DNA of 64,000 nucleotides from Agapetus fuscipes (taxonomy: Eukaryota; Arthropoda; Insecta; Trichoptera; Glossosomatidae): NCBI GenBank assembly GCA_951799405.1, contig CATOGX010000043.1, positions 82,331 through 146,330 of the forward strand, written 5' to 3'. Shown here one piece after another: positions 52,186-61,961 of this stretch. Within the stretch, counting starts at the first letter, position 1. Every line of letters begins with the position of its first letter. The notes under the pieces are model-generated. The model was not told the DNA's origin, made no database searches, and saw only the letters and a list, made by a program, of their open reading frames with translations. Both the position numbers and the translations under genes were made by a program.

Positions 52186-52359
52186 TGATTAATGCTGTTC
52201 GACAGCTCTGTGGTTGACAGGAAGTCCCATAGTGGTTACAATGCCGTGAGCTACATAGCGTCGTCTCCACCACTATTATAATTCCATGTGCGTACAAAAA
52301 ATACAAGTAAAAAAGTAGAGGATATTTCGTGATTTTGTTATGGAGAAAAAAAACGCAAC

Positions 52360-52445
52360 TAAACTCCACACAAAGTGCAACTTCTTGCCTGCATTATCCT
52401 AGAAGGAGTCGCATGTGGCGATTCGGAACTTATTTATTTTAGAAA
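52360..52445 (-). mobile_element. SINE-A 3' end fragment
   Basis: GCAACTAAACTCCACACAAA, CTTCTTGCCTGCATTATCCT and GTCGCATGTGGCGATTCGG. Confidence 0.7.
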
Positions 52446-52494
52446 TATTTTAAATAATATCCTAAAGTTAGTGCATTCACTTAGTGAAAATTAA

Positions 52495-52625
52495 TTTTAA
52501 TTTTAAATAAAAAAAACTGTTGTTATAACATAGTTTTATTTTATGAGATAGCGCTTAGGGCATTGTAAACTCAAAAAATGTGAAATTAAAACTATGTTAC
52601 AAAAACAGTTTTTTTAATGAAAATT
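52495..52625. repeat. AT-rich inverted repeat, possible MITE
   Basis: AAAAAAACTGTTGTTATAAC, ATAGTTTTATTTT at the left is mirrored by AATTAAAACTATGTTACAAA, AACAGTTTTTTT at the right, with about 60 bases between. Single copy. Confidence 0.55.
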
Positions 52626-53090
52626 ATAAATATTTTATTTTATTTTTCAAATATTAACAAGTTGACTCTATAGCAACCTTTAAGCCAACATGAGTTTCTC
52701 AGATAAATGCACATTTTCCTATTTTTTACCAGAGAAATCACTAAACAAGTGTGGATATCCTGGAGTTTAGAAGTTTGTCATGAGCACTTCCTTATAATTA
52801 GTTCACTTACTATGAGAAGTTATCCCTAATAAAAGGTTTTCTCTACGAGTTTTCAAATCAGTAAATCAGCACTTATTCAGTTTTACCTTAAAGGTGGCGA
52901 TTTGTTTTGTGGTAGGTAAAACAGGATATAGCGTCTAGTTTCGACTCCACTAGATTATAAGTCAATGGGTGCACATGTCTGACGTTACGCGTGCATTTCG
53001 GGTAGTCGGGGAGAGTACAACAGCAGGGGTAAAAATATCACACGAGGGGTTGCAGGTCAACGACCCGGCCACGTGGGCCTGTCAAAAATA
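52626..53090. other. Mostly unannotated; motif I at 52865
   Basis: AATCAGCACTTATTCAGTTT, TACCTTAAAGGTGGCGAT is motif I on the minus strand, without a neighbouring repeat B. Confidence 0.4.
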
Positions 53091-53093
53091 GAT

Positions 53094-53518
53094 CGACGGC
53101 TAAAAAGCAGTAGGGCATAAGCGACATAAACTAAATTGTTCAGGAGAGCAGTTTAAAGTTTGAGATTGCAGAAAAATGGCATAACTTTTTTATTTTTTAT
53201 CATATCGTTAAAATCAAAACAGCTCTTAAATTAATTTACAAAATTATGGCATTTATTGGCATTCCTATTAATGTGGATGTCTTACGATTTTTTTATGTCA
53301 CAAGCCCCTTTAGGACAAAAAAGGCCAAAATCTTGTCGGTTACACCAAAACCATATTTCGAAAACGCAGTTGTTTGCTTGGGCATGAACAACACAAAAAT
53401 CATCGTAGAGCCATGGGAGTTAACGCAAGAGAAAGAGCGGAAAATTTCAAGTAGGATGGCATTCATAACTCATTTTTGACCAAAATGTCGCTTATGCCCT
53501 ACTGCCTTTTAACCGTCG
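53094..53518 (+). mobile_element. MITE family CGACGG, copy 2 (425 bp), with an open frame
   Basis: The ends CGACGGCTAAAAAGCAGTAG and CTACTGCCTTTTAACCGTCG are inverted repeats. The flanking direct repeat is AGAT (53090-53093 and 53519-53522). The 77-codon frame at 53246-53479 begins MAFIGIPINVDVLRFFYVTS and continues KIIVEPWELTQEKERKISS. Copy 1 keeps the same sequence with stops, so the frame may be a remnant of a parent gene rather than a product. The element is much too short for a transposase. Confidence 0.82.
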
Positions 53519-53652
53519 AGATGCTCTCCGGGCTTGTTATGTATTATGTAGTCATCGCACCCCAATACACACACGTGTAAGTTGCTGTTTACACATGATG
53601 CAGGCAGGGCCAGGGCTGGCAGAAAAAAAACAAATATAAAAAAACCTGATAA

Positions 53653-53968
53653 AAACGCAACTAAGCTACACTTATTGTGTAACTTCTTGTCGCGTTATCC
53701 TCGAATGGTTTCACATGTGACGAGTGGAACCTATTATTTTTTACAGGTAAGGGAGCCGGCCTTACGCAAACCACTTCAGTTGAAGTGTAGGTTTCCCAGT
53801 TCCCGGGGAGGCTGGTGCTCATTTCTTGTGAAGGCTGAGTGAACTTTGCTGGTATTTTATTTTGGGGTTTGAAACGGGAAATCATTTCTGACACCCTCGG
53901 TGGGATTCGAACCCGAGCTCACGGCATGGAATGCAAGCGCTCTACCAACTGAGCTGTCGACCGGACAA
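53653..53968 (-). mobile_element. SINE-A copy, full length
   Basis: GCAACTAAGCTACACTTATTG to CAACTGAGCTGTCGACCGGAC on the plus strand, box B GGGATTCGAACCCGAGCTC. Confidence 0.88.
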
Positions 53969-54014
53969 ATAATGGATCCTTGAAAAGTAATCTTAAATTG
54001 TAAAATGTGAAGTT

Positions 54015-54195
54015 CTCATTACTTTATCCCCGAAGACGTAGTGCCAGTTTACCGTTGCCATTTGCCAGTGAAATCTATTTATTTTCACATGTAAGGATGT
54101 CATTCTTCACTTTTTGGAAAGTTTTGAGTTCTCCCTGTTCCCAAGAGTAGTTCGTTCTGACTTATTTTGTAAACTGAATCATTTTTACAAGTAAA
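54015..54195 (-). mobile_element. Old SINE-A remnant
   Basis: CTTTATCCCCGAAGACG, GAAATCTATTTATTTTCACA and TCCCTGTTCCCAAGAG show a heavily decayed copy next to the young one. Confidence 0.45.
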
Positions 54196-54300
54196 ACTGG
54201 GTAAGAGGATCTCCCAGACCCAGAAGGACGCGGGGCAGTGGGAAGACCCAGGACAAGGTGGTGGAGAGCCTTATGTGGGAGTGTGACACTAGGCTAAAAA
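54196..54300 (+). mobile_element. LINE C-terminal scrap
   Basis: One frame reads GAVGRPRTRWWRALCGSVTL, the GRPRTRW block of an RTE-like ORF2 C-terminus. Nothing else of the element is left. Confidence 0.45.
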
Positions 54301-54313
54301 TTATACACATGTA

Positions 54314-54595
54314 AAAAACGCAACTAAGCTACACATATAGTGTAACTTCTTGCCTGCGTTATCCCCGAAGGGGTCGCATGTGGCAATTCGGGACCTATTT
54401 GACCCAGACCCGGGGGGGGCTGGTTCTCATTTCTTGTGAAAGTTGAGTAAACCTTGAGATCGAACCCTTGCTTTCGGCATAGAATGCAAGCATTTTACCA
54501 ATTAAGCTATCGACCTTTTTACGAAATTTGGTCGTCGTCAATTCTCAAGCAAGACCCAGTTGCTGTAAGGCTGGATGGACCTTTGGTGACATGTA
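54314..54595 (-). mobile_element. C-A chimeric SINE, minus strand
   Basis: Reading on the minus strand: SINE-C tail (GGTCCATCCAGCCTTACAGC, TCTTGCTTGAGAATT), the junction CGTAAAAAGGTCGATAGC, SINE-A head with GAAAGCAAGGGTTCGATC, then the deletion that joins box B to TCAAGGTTTACTCAAC, exactly as at 17800-18042. Confidence 0.8.
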
Positions 54596-54599
54596 TTTT

Positions 54600-55260
54600 T
54601 TAATATTATACGAATTCCGAATTGGAGGTAGCCCTGGCCAGCTATACTCGACCTATAAACAGTATTTGCTGTTTAATATTCGATTATGACGCTCGATCCC
54701 TGTGTAGGTAATATATGTAAAAGGCGAAAAATGCATAAAACAAAAAGTGCCATTCATGAGAGGTGAATGAACGAATTATGTGTGAACTTTTTACTACACG
54801 TTCCTAGTGAGAAGTAAATCTTTCAAAATCGTGACGACTTGATTATCATATCATTTTATTTTATCAAAATCTACATTAATGCGTAACAAATTATAAAAAC
54901 TTTAAAAAAAACACTGTTTAAATACAAAAACTCTCAATAAATGCGTAACAAAAAGGGTTACATGGGTAGGTTCTTAAATTAAAAAATACGCTTCTATCGA
55001 AAATAATAATTATTGCACTAGCAATACTGAATCAAAAATACTGTTCCATTTTTAAATCGTGTGTATATTTGTACGCCAGAAACCTGGCGATTAAAAATTG
55101 AATTAAAAAAAAAAACGTTCATACATAGTAACAAATCTTACCTCTGTATAGTTATCAGGAAAAAAAAACATTGGAAATAATGCGAAAATAAAAATTGCTT
55201 TCCCAAAACGAATCAATCATCATTTTTTTTTTTTGCTTATTTAACAATTAATTGATTCCA
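54600..55260. other. AT-rich unannotated stretch
   Basis: Nothing recognised; several A runs. Confidence 0.35.
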
Positions 55261-55264
55261 CCGT

Positions 55265-55490
55265 TACTTTTTCTTCATATCGCCAGGGCTTCCGCAGATT
55301 TGCCTTCACTATTTGCTCATTTTTGGATACCTCTATCAATTTGTTTACACCCATGAACATTCCATACGATTCCTACTTTTTCATTTATTGCGTTTATCCG
55401 ATTTTTTTAATAATGTCACCACTTTGGTCAAACCCTACTTTTCTCTGTCGTTATTTTTCAGTTTTGCCCTTCACATTTATTCTTAATCAG
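55265..55490 (-). mobile_element. Old RTE-like LINE 3' end
   Basis: CGCCAGGGCTTCCGCAGATT, TGCCTTCACTATTTGC, ACCTCTATCAATTTGTTTAC and TCTCTGTCGTTATTTTTC follow the order of the younger copies at 24785 and 40775 but with heavy drift. Confidence 0.55.
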
Positions 55491-55639
55491 AACGGAAATT
55501 TCAAATTTGTTTATTTCTCGCTTGGCAAAGCTCACAAGTGTGCTAAAATTCCTGAGCAACCAAGAACAACATTTAGGTTCGTTTTCTTTACATTAATACA
55601 GCCAGCTGACGTCACATTTTTTGTCAATGGCTTTTGTGT

Positions 55640-56088
55640 CGACTGCATTATAAGACGTCACCATTCGAAATTAGTAAAGTCCATACTGTTGAAATGGACT
55701 TTCTAAGAAGTATGATTGGGAAAAAACGGAGTGACAGGGTGAGGAATGATTTTGTAAGAGAAGAATGTGGTGCAAGAGAAAGTGTGAAAGTGAAGATTAA
55801 AAGAAGTTTGTTAAGATGGTTTGGGCATATGGAGAGAATGAATGAGGAAAGACTGACGAAGAAAGTATATGTTGGTAGAATAGATGGATGTCGTGGTAGA
55901 GGAAGACCGAGAAAGGTATGGATGGACCAAATATCCGAAATTGCGAATGAATGGAATATCCAGAGTCATAATAAAAGTAGAGCTTGTATGAAGAAGGTTA
56001 TGACTCTGGAGGAAATGAAAGAAGTATGTAAGGATAGAAAGAAATGGCGGTTGATCTGTGATGTTGGCGGCTGGGGTTTGTTAAAGTA
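55640..56088 (+). CDS. RTE-like LINE ORF2 C-terminus, second subfamily, intact frame
   Basis: Open to the stop at 56087-56089. Reads VHTVEMDFLRSMIGKKRSDR, DFVREECGARESVKVKIKRS, LLRWFGHMERMNEERLTKKV, GRGRPRKVWMDQISEIANEW, KKVMTLEEMKEVCKDRKKWR, LICDVGGWGLLK. The RWFGH.ERM and GRPRK.W blocks identify the C-terminal zone of ORF2 after the reverse transcriptase. The 5' part is truncated and the catalytic core is not present, so it cannot act alone. Confidence 0.78.
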
Positions 56089-56167
56089 AAATTGGTTTTG
56101 TGATTTAGTTTTTTATGTCAATGTATATATTGTTAATTATTGATTTTAAAAATGTAATTTGTCACAT

Positions 56168-56430
56168 GTTCCTTGACTTATAGGTTGTTATGCGGCTGAC
56201 CACCCATACTGTAAAAAAAAATGGTTCACTTTGCCAATGTCACCCCTGTTTCAGGGAAGGACGGCAAGAGTTGCAAGGCTTATGTTCATTTGAGATTGGG
56301 TTTTTATATTGTAGGTCCACATGCGGCATGTGTTAGCGCGAAATTAAACATATCTGCTTGTGGGAATGCATTTAATATAAATCTTAAATGATATATATCT
56401 TTGCAGCTTAGATTAGATTAGATTAGATTC
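56168..56430 (+). repeat. Repeat B copy, full length
   Basis: TTCCTTGACTTATAGGTTGT to CAGCTTAGATTAGATTAGAT, about 80 bases after the LINE stop. Confidence 0.87.
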
Positions 56431-56913
56431 ATATTTTTCACCGAGTTACAATCTTACGTTTGTCGAACTGTAATATTTATTCCAAATACGAATTTAATTT
56501 TACGATAAAGGCATGAATGAAGTTTTTTTTAATTAATGAAATAGTCATAAAATTTCAAAAAAAGACTTATTTTTTGTTAATTAAATTTAATATCATTTGA
56601 ATACATTATCACTGCAAACAAAAAAATTATAACAATTCATTAAATGGATGAATTATCTCAATTCAATTATTTATTTGTAAGTTGGCTGCATTAAGCCTGT
56701 GTTTGCGTGTTGAAAAAAATCTATGTACCTAATAACCAATTCACAATGGCAGACAGTAACAATAATAGTAATATTATTATTTAATATGAAATTATTGAAT
56801 AGAATTGTGGGTAGTATAGATGCATTCTGAAAAAATCTTTGAAAGCACGCGGTTGGCGGACAGTAAAAGATGTACTCGTATTTGTAAATTTGTGTTACAT
56901 TTTTTGAACTAAA
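56431..56913. other. Upstream flank of the coding exon
   Basis: AT-rich. The last 100 bases before the ATG may hold a promoter or 5' untranslated region, but no motif could be fixed. Confidence 0.35.
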
Positions 56914-57306
56914 ATGGCCGCGGTTTTGTTTATCATCACAATACCGAAATCTTTTCACAACGAATCGAAAAGTAAACTATCTAGCCCCGACAAGAATCGA
57001 AATGGCGTGTCGTTCGACGTCGAAAATGAAGTCTCGATGATGGACCAGTCGGGCTTGACGTCGCCGATGTCGAACGAATTTTACAATATAAAAAGAAAGT
57101 GCGCCGATTCGACGACGAATTTTAATATTTTTTGTGGCGCGAGTGCTTCTAGAGATGCAGCAGGGGGCGGAGAGATGCGCAGGGCTTTGAGTTTTGATAA
57201 TTTAAGGCAGAACACGCCAAAGGATGAAGAAAAGGGAAGGAGTCATCATTTGGAGAAGAGTTCAGACTCAAATGCAGATTCTCTGGATGAAATCCCAATG
57301 GAAAAG
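56914..57306 (+). CDS. First coding exon of an unrecognised Ser/Thr-rich protein
   Basis: Begins at ATG 56914 in a good context (AAAATGGCC) and encodes 131 residues: MAAVLFIITIPKSFHNESKS, then LTSPMSNEFYNIKRKCADST, EMRRALSFDNLRQNTPKDEE, ending SLDEIPMEK. It ends in phase 0 at a donor GTATTT. The local sequence is CpG-rich (TCGACGTCGAAAAT) unlike its flanks, as expected for a host gene. There are several proline-directed and basophilic phosphorylation-type sites (SSPDK, TSPMS, RRALS, NTPK) and no folded domain. I do not recognise the family; a regulatory, intrinsically disordered N-terminus is the most that can be said. The next exon is not recognised in the window. Confidence 0.6.
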
Positions 57307-57344
57307 GTATTTTTTAACCTTTATATTAAGCTATTATATTAATT

Positions 57345-57615
57345 AAGTTCCTTAACTTATAGGTTGGTATGCGGCTGACCAGTGACCACCCATGCTGTAA
57401 AAATGGTTCACTTTGCCAATGTCACCCCTGTTTCAGGGAAGGACGGCAAGATTTGCAGGGTGTATGTCCATTTGAGATTTGGTTTTTATGTTGTAGGTTC
57501 ACATGAGGCATGTGCAAGCGCGAACTTGTACGTGTATGGTTGTGGGAATGCATGTAATGTGAATCTCCAATGTAACATATATTTGCAAGTAGATTAGATT
57601 AGATTAGATATTAAC
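57345..57615 (+). repeat. Repeat B copy, full length, intronic
   Basis: TTCCTTAACTTATAGGTTGG, with a duplicated GACCAGTGACCACCC head variant, to the tail GCAAGTAGATTAGATTAGAT. Lies just after the donor of the exon at 56914-57306. Confidence 0.85.
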
Positions 57616-57679
57616 TTGTCAACCATCCTTTCCCGTTTGTGGATAAAACTATTTTTTTCACTAAGCTAATTAAGACTGA

Positions 57680-57895
57680 TGGCTTGGTATGAGGCTGAAC
57701 CCCAATGTTGTAAACATTGTTGCTAATACCACCCCGGTTTCAGGGAAAGGCAGGAGTTACAAGGTTTATGTTAATGTGTATTTTTGTTTATTTGTATGCA
57801 GACATGCAGAATGTGTAGTTGCGAACCGACATGTGCCTGTCTGTGGGCATGCATTAAATATAAGCAGCAGCTTAGATTATAGATATAAAAGTTGT
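57680..57895 (+). repeat. Diverged repeat B copy
   Basis: GATGGCTTGGTATGAGGCTG, CCACCCCGGTTTCAGGGAAA, GACATGCAGAATGTGTAGTT, AGCAGCTTAGATTATAGAT. Confidence 0.7.
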
Positions 57896-57914
57896 TGAAA
57901 GACTGGCTTTATCT

Positions 57915-58030
57915 AATACGCGAGATCGCAAATGACTGTAACCTACAGAGAGAGAAAAAGAGCATACATGAAGAGAGGGATGAATGTCGAGGAGATGAAA
58001 GAAGTGTGCAGGGACAGAACAAAGTGAAGA
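57915..58030 (+). mobile_element. RTE-like LINE 3' fragment, second subfamily
   Basis: CGAGATCGCAAATGACTGTA, then GAGGGATGAATGTCGAGGAG and AAGAAGTGTGCAGGGACAGA. Close relative of 32765-32915. Confidence 0.65.
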
Positions 58031-58154
58031 CACATCTGCTGAGGTACTAGCAGAATAGATTCAAGTACAAGTGAAATTTGAGAAAAAAGTAAAATAAATA
58101 AAATATTAAATTTAAAAGTAGGCAGACTTGGGCCAACAGAAGCATTTAGAACAA

Positions 58155-58445
58155 TTAGTGTGCCCGCTGTGTGCTTGCATTCCACGCCGAGAGCTCGGGT
58201 TCGAATCCCACCGAGGCAGAGTGTGAGAAATGATTTCTCGTTTCGGTGTTTATTTCAAAGCCAAAATAAATAACGGCAAGATTTACCCACTCAGCCTTCA
58301 CAATAAATGAGTACCAGCCACTTCGGGAGCTAAAAAACCGCCACTTCGACTGATGTGGTTGGCGTAAGGCCGGCCCCACTCGCCGCATGCGAGCCCTTCG
58401 GGGAGCGCGCGGCAAAAAATTACACTATATTTGTAGTTTAGTATC
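58155..58445 (+). mobile_element. SINE-A copy, head truncated
   Basis: Starts TGTGCTTGCATTCCACGCCG within the tRNA-like head, box B GGGTTCGAATCCCACCGAGG, ends ACACTATATTTGTAGTTTAG. Confidence 0.82.
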
Positions 58446-59204
58446 GTTTTTTAACGTCGAGGCACAACGCACTTACTTTTTGTAATCTTCCTTCCTAATA
58501 AAACAACTTTTATGACTACGCGTAGAATTAAATATCCATCAATTAAGACCACCGGAAGAAGCAAGCGGTATGTTTGCAAAAACCGCTGTGAGGATTTGAT
58601 TAAACTCAAAGTAATAAAAATCTAAATAGTTTTATATCTATCTGTCCAGTTGTATACATGCGGTGGAGTGCAAAATTGTAGATAACAAGTACCTTCACTG
58701 GTAATTAAGTACCTACCTACATTAGGTTACAAGTATTTACATGTATCTACATACATTTCAAGGATCAGGTCCAGATTAAGGGCGCTTCGAGCGGTGCGAC
58801 AGAACCAGGGCCCCCGAGAAGTTTAAGAAAAAAAAAAATTCCAAGAATTTTTAATCGTCGTGTTCCAAACAAAAATTGTTAACACTCCGTTCAAAAAAAA
58901 AATCTTGTTGTTTTTAAAAATATGTTTCTTATACTTTATTGCCTTAGTAAAAAAGTGACATTAATGAAAAAAATCACGCGTGTTAAATAGTTTTTTATCT
59001 TTATTTTAAAGTAAGTTTTTTACATAACTTAAAAAATGACGCCACAAAAAAATATTTTTAAAAAACTCGTTTTTTTTTAGTTTTTTTTGCTCTCATTTTG
59101 TTGTTTTGTATTTTGGAAATATTTTTTTTCTTCATTATTATAGAATAATACAAATTATAGTATATGATGTGATTATTAATAAAATAATGTGAATAGTTTT
59201 TGAG
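58446..59204. other. AT-rich stretch with a hAT-like terminus at 58766
   Basis: CAGGTCCAGATTAAGGGCGC, then GAACCAGGGCCCCCGAG, matches 16939-16990. No opposite end found. Several A and T runs follow. Confidence 0.35.
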
Positions 59205-59232
59205 ATCTATAATCTATAATCTAAGTTGCAAG

Positions 59233-61008
59233 CAGTGGCGGCTCTTCATTAGGGGAGGATGGGGATTATCCCTATGAACGAAATTGAAAACAAAAAAATT
59301 AAAAGAAGAGGAAACTGAAGTACACAGAATTAAAAATATTATATGCCTAGTAGTAAATACGAAGCGCGTCACGCGAAGATCTTTGTTTATACACATATTC
59401 TAATATTTGTTAAACTGTGGTGTAGGTTCAACATAATCATCGTCTTTGTTGTATGCATAGAGTTATATGGTTGTATGAAGTATGAAGCCCCTCTTCACAC
59501 TTTCCTCGTACCTCGTTCCTGCGTGAACGCACGGAGAACGCTCGAAAAACGATGATCGGGTATGACGTAGCAGCGGGGATGTTACAATAAGTCCTACTCG
59601 TTGCTTGTGTATGGGTGAGCTTTGCTCGTTGTATGTACGGTCTCTGTTCAATACAATAAAGCTTTTTGCGCATGCGTACATCGATCTCCAACTAATCGCC
59701 TATGGGGACAACTCACTTTGAACCTATGGAGAATTGACGTATATAATATAGTGCGATGCTGGTATAATCTAAATCTAAATATAGCTTTTCGATATGGAGC
59801 GTTGAAACAATGTCAGTATAATATTATGAATGATCCTATTGTTTTTTGGAGTTTTGGAGATTGCACGCCATCACGTCATGTGATATATATATTTTTTTTC
59901 ATTAGTTAATCGTTAAACCTAAGTTCAGACGTGTTTAACCGTGGGAGGTTGAAAATAAAACTTTTGCTCCGTAAAATCGGAAATGTTTTAAAAATCGCGT
60001 TTTTTCGTAAAAATATTGCATTGAAATTATCTTTCTTGTTTTGCATATAATATTTGTAAAAAAAACAATTTTGGGATTGAAAATCTGTTGATTTGTGTTG
60101 ATATATATTTTTTATGAAGTTTTCACAACGTCATCGCATTTTTGTGCAACCTTGTTGTGTATCCTGCCGCCATTCCTCTAGGGGTGGCCGGTACATCCAC
60201 ACAAGTGCCTCCACTTGACTCTGTCCCTGCATACTTCTTTCATCTCATCTAATTTCATCACTCTTTTCATGCATGCTCTTCTCTTGTTTCCACTCTGTAA
60301 ATTCCATTCATTCGCAATCTCACTTATCTGATCAATCCATTCTTTTCTAGGTCTTCCCCTTCCACGCTTACCGCTAACCTTAATTTTTCTTTTACATTGG
60401 CCGCTCTGATATTAACAGCAACATTTAAAATAGTTTTTTCCTTGTGGCCGTACAAGAATTAAAATTTTCACACAGAACACAGTGAATGAATAACATTTGA
60501 ATATGCTTTGGCTTTATTTATGGAAAAAGGACTAATTAAAAAAAAATACAAGACGCTAATAACAAAGTGATCGATTACTTTTCGAAGCAAAGAAATTGTA
60601 CTACTAACGAAATTGCACCACTAACAACAACTGAAATTTAGGTAAGTAAGCATTTTTTTTCAGTGACTTTAATTCAAAATAATTGTATCCTCTTATTTGC
60701 AACAGTGTTTCAACAAAACATGCTTTCTTATCAATTGTATGCTTACGTACACATTTTTATTTGTTATGTTTTTTTTTAAATGTAAATTTTAAGTCAGTGG
60801 GCTTAAAATCAAACCATAAAAAGTACCACATTTTGTTGTACATATATTATGAACAAGTCCTTGGCTTAGATTTATACGTAACAATTCATTGGTGTATACT
60901 ACCTGGGGTGCTATGGGTGGAGGGGGGGGGGGGGGTGGTGGGGGGATGGGTCATTAACTATATTTCAAGGTCATCCCCTCTCGTAGATTTTAGCTTGAGC
61001 CGCTACTG
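59233..61008. mobile_element. hAT-like non-autonomous transposon, 1776 bp
   Basis: Terminal inverted repeats CAGTGGCGGCTC and GAGCCGCTACTG (11 of 12 bases) are flanked by the perfect 8-bp direct repeat GTTGCAAG (59225-59232 and 61009-61016), the hallmark of the hAT superfamily. No transposase frame longer than about 160 codons is present and none looks like a hAT transposase. A G run of about 16 lies at 60920-60936. It carries an RTE-like LINE fragment. Confidence 0.87.
60165..60415 (-). mobile_element. RTE-like LINE 3' end, third subfamily, inside the hAT element
   Basis: The minus strand encodes GKRGRGRPRKEWIDQISEIA-like sequence and ends CACCCCTAGAGGAATGGCGG. It is older than, or inserted into, the hAT-like element. 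Confidence 0.65.
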
Positions 61009-61254
61009 GTTGCAAGGATATATTCATTCAAAGCTCTCAGATGTATGCCCACAAACAAACACGTGTAGTTCGCGCTTACAAATGCTGATTGTGTACTTAC
61101 AAATAAAATCCCAACCTCAAATGAACATAAGCCCTGCAACTCTTGCCGACATTCCCTGAAACAGGGGTGACATTGGCAAAGCGAACCATTTTTTACAGTA
61201 TGGGTGGTCAGCCTCATACCAACCTATAAGTCAAGGAATACGAGTAATAAATAA

Positions 61255-61961
61255 CATTTAAGTATAAAAAAGAAAAACAACAACAACAAAACCTTAAAAA
61301 TAAATCTATACAAAAAAAAAAGAAGAAAAATATGAAAATAATATGAAGATAATATGAAAAAACTGAAACTAATTAAGTTTTTTTTTAATTTAATTCTTGA
61401 AAACAGTTTTTTCATATTATCGCAAAAACTATTCACATTATTCCATGAAAAATCACATCACATACTAGAATTTGTATCCCTTATCTTTATAAAATGCAAC
61501 GGCCTCCCCATACAAAATAGTTGTGCGTTAATGGCATTCAAACTGAAGAACTCCTAAACAGATGCACGTCATATTCACAACAAATATTGTTCAGGACTTG
61601 GGATGTGCTTCCTCATCATTAGTAGATTTTAAATTGTTGTTTTTTAAATAAATAAACATGATCAATCACAACACCTTTTTATGTAAAACCTATGCGAGAA
61701 ACAAAACTCATTTTGACATTCGAATTTCAAATAAATTGCCAGCACTTCAACAGGCTTCAAAGTTGCCATCGTTGCCATTGCCAAGTCGATTATTTTTCGG
61801 TTGAATTCCGTTGAGTACCTACCTATATTCTTTATTTATTTCAAAATTATACTTCAACCAGTTATAACATGTATTTTTTAGAAATAATGACGATCGATTC
61901 GGTTAACTTTTTATATGAAACCGTACTTATTGCGGCATTTAATTTTTTTAAAGTATTATTA
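61255..61961. other. AT-rich unannotated stretch
   Basis: Long A/T-rich runs with AATATGAAAATAATATGAAG near 61330. Nothing recognised. Confidence 0.35.

Larger units (their letters stand above)
59205..61250 (-). repeat. Repeat B copy split by a hAT-like element
   Basis: The B tail (TATAATCTAAGTTGCAAG) at 59214-59232 and the rest (GGATATATTCATTCAAAGCT to CAACCTATAAGTCAAGGAAT) at 61017-61250 form one minus-strand B once the insertion and one TTGCAAG copy are removed. Confidence 0.85.

Noticed and set aside
60683..61159. A 158-codon frame in the hAT-like element as a transposase
   Set aside because: It includes the G run and crosses the element's right end into repeat B, with no hAT dimerisation or catalytic signature.
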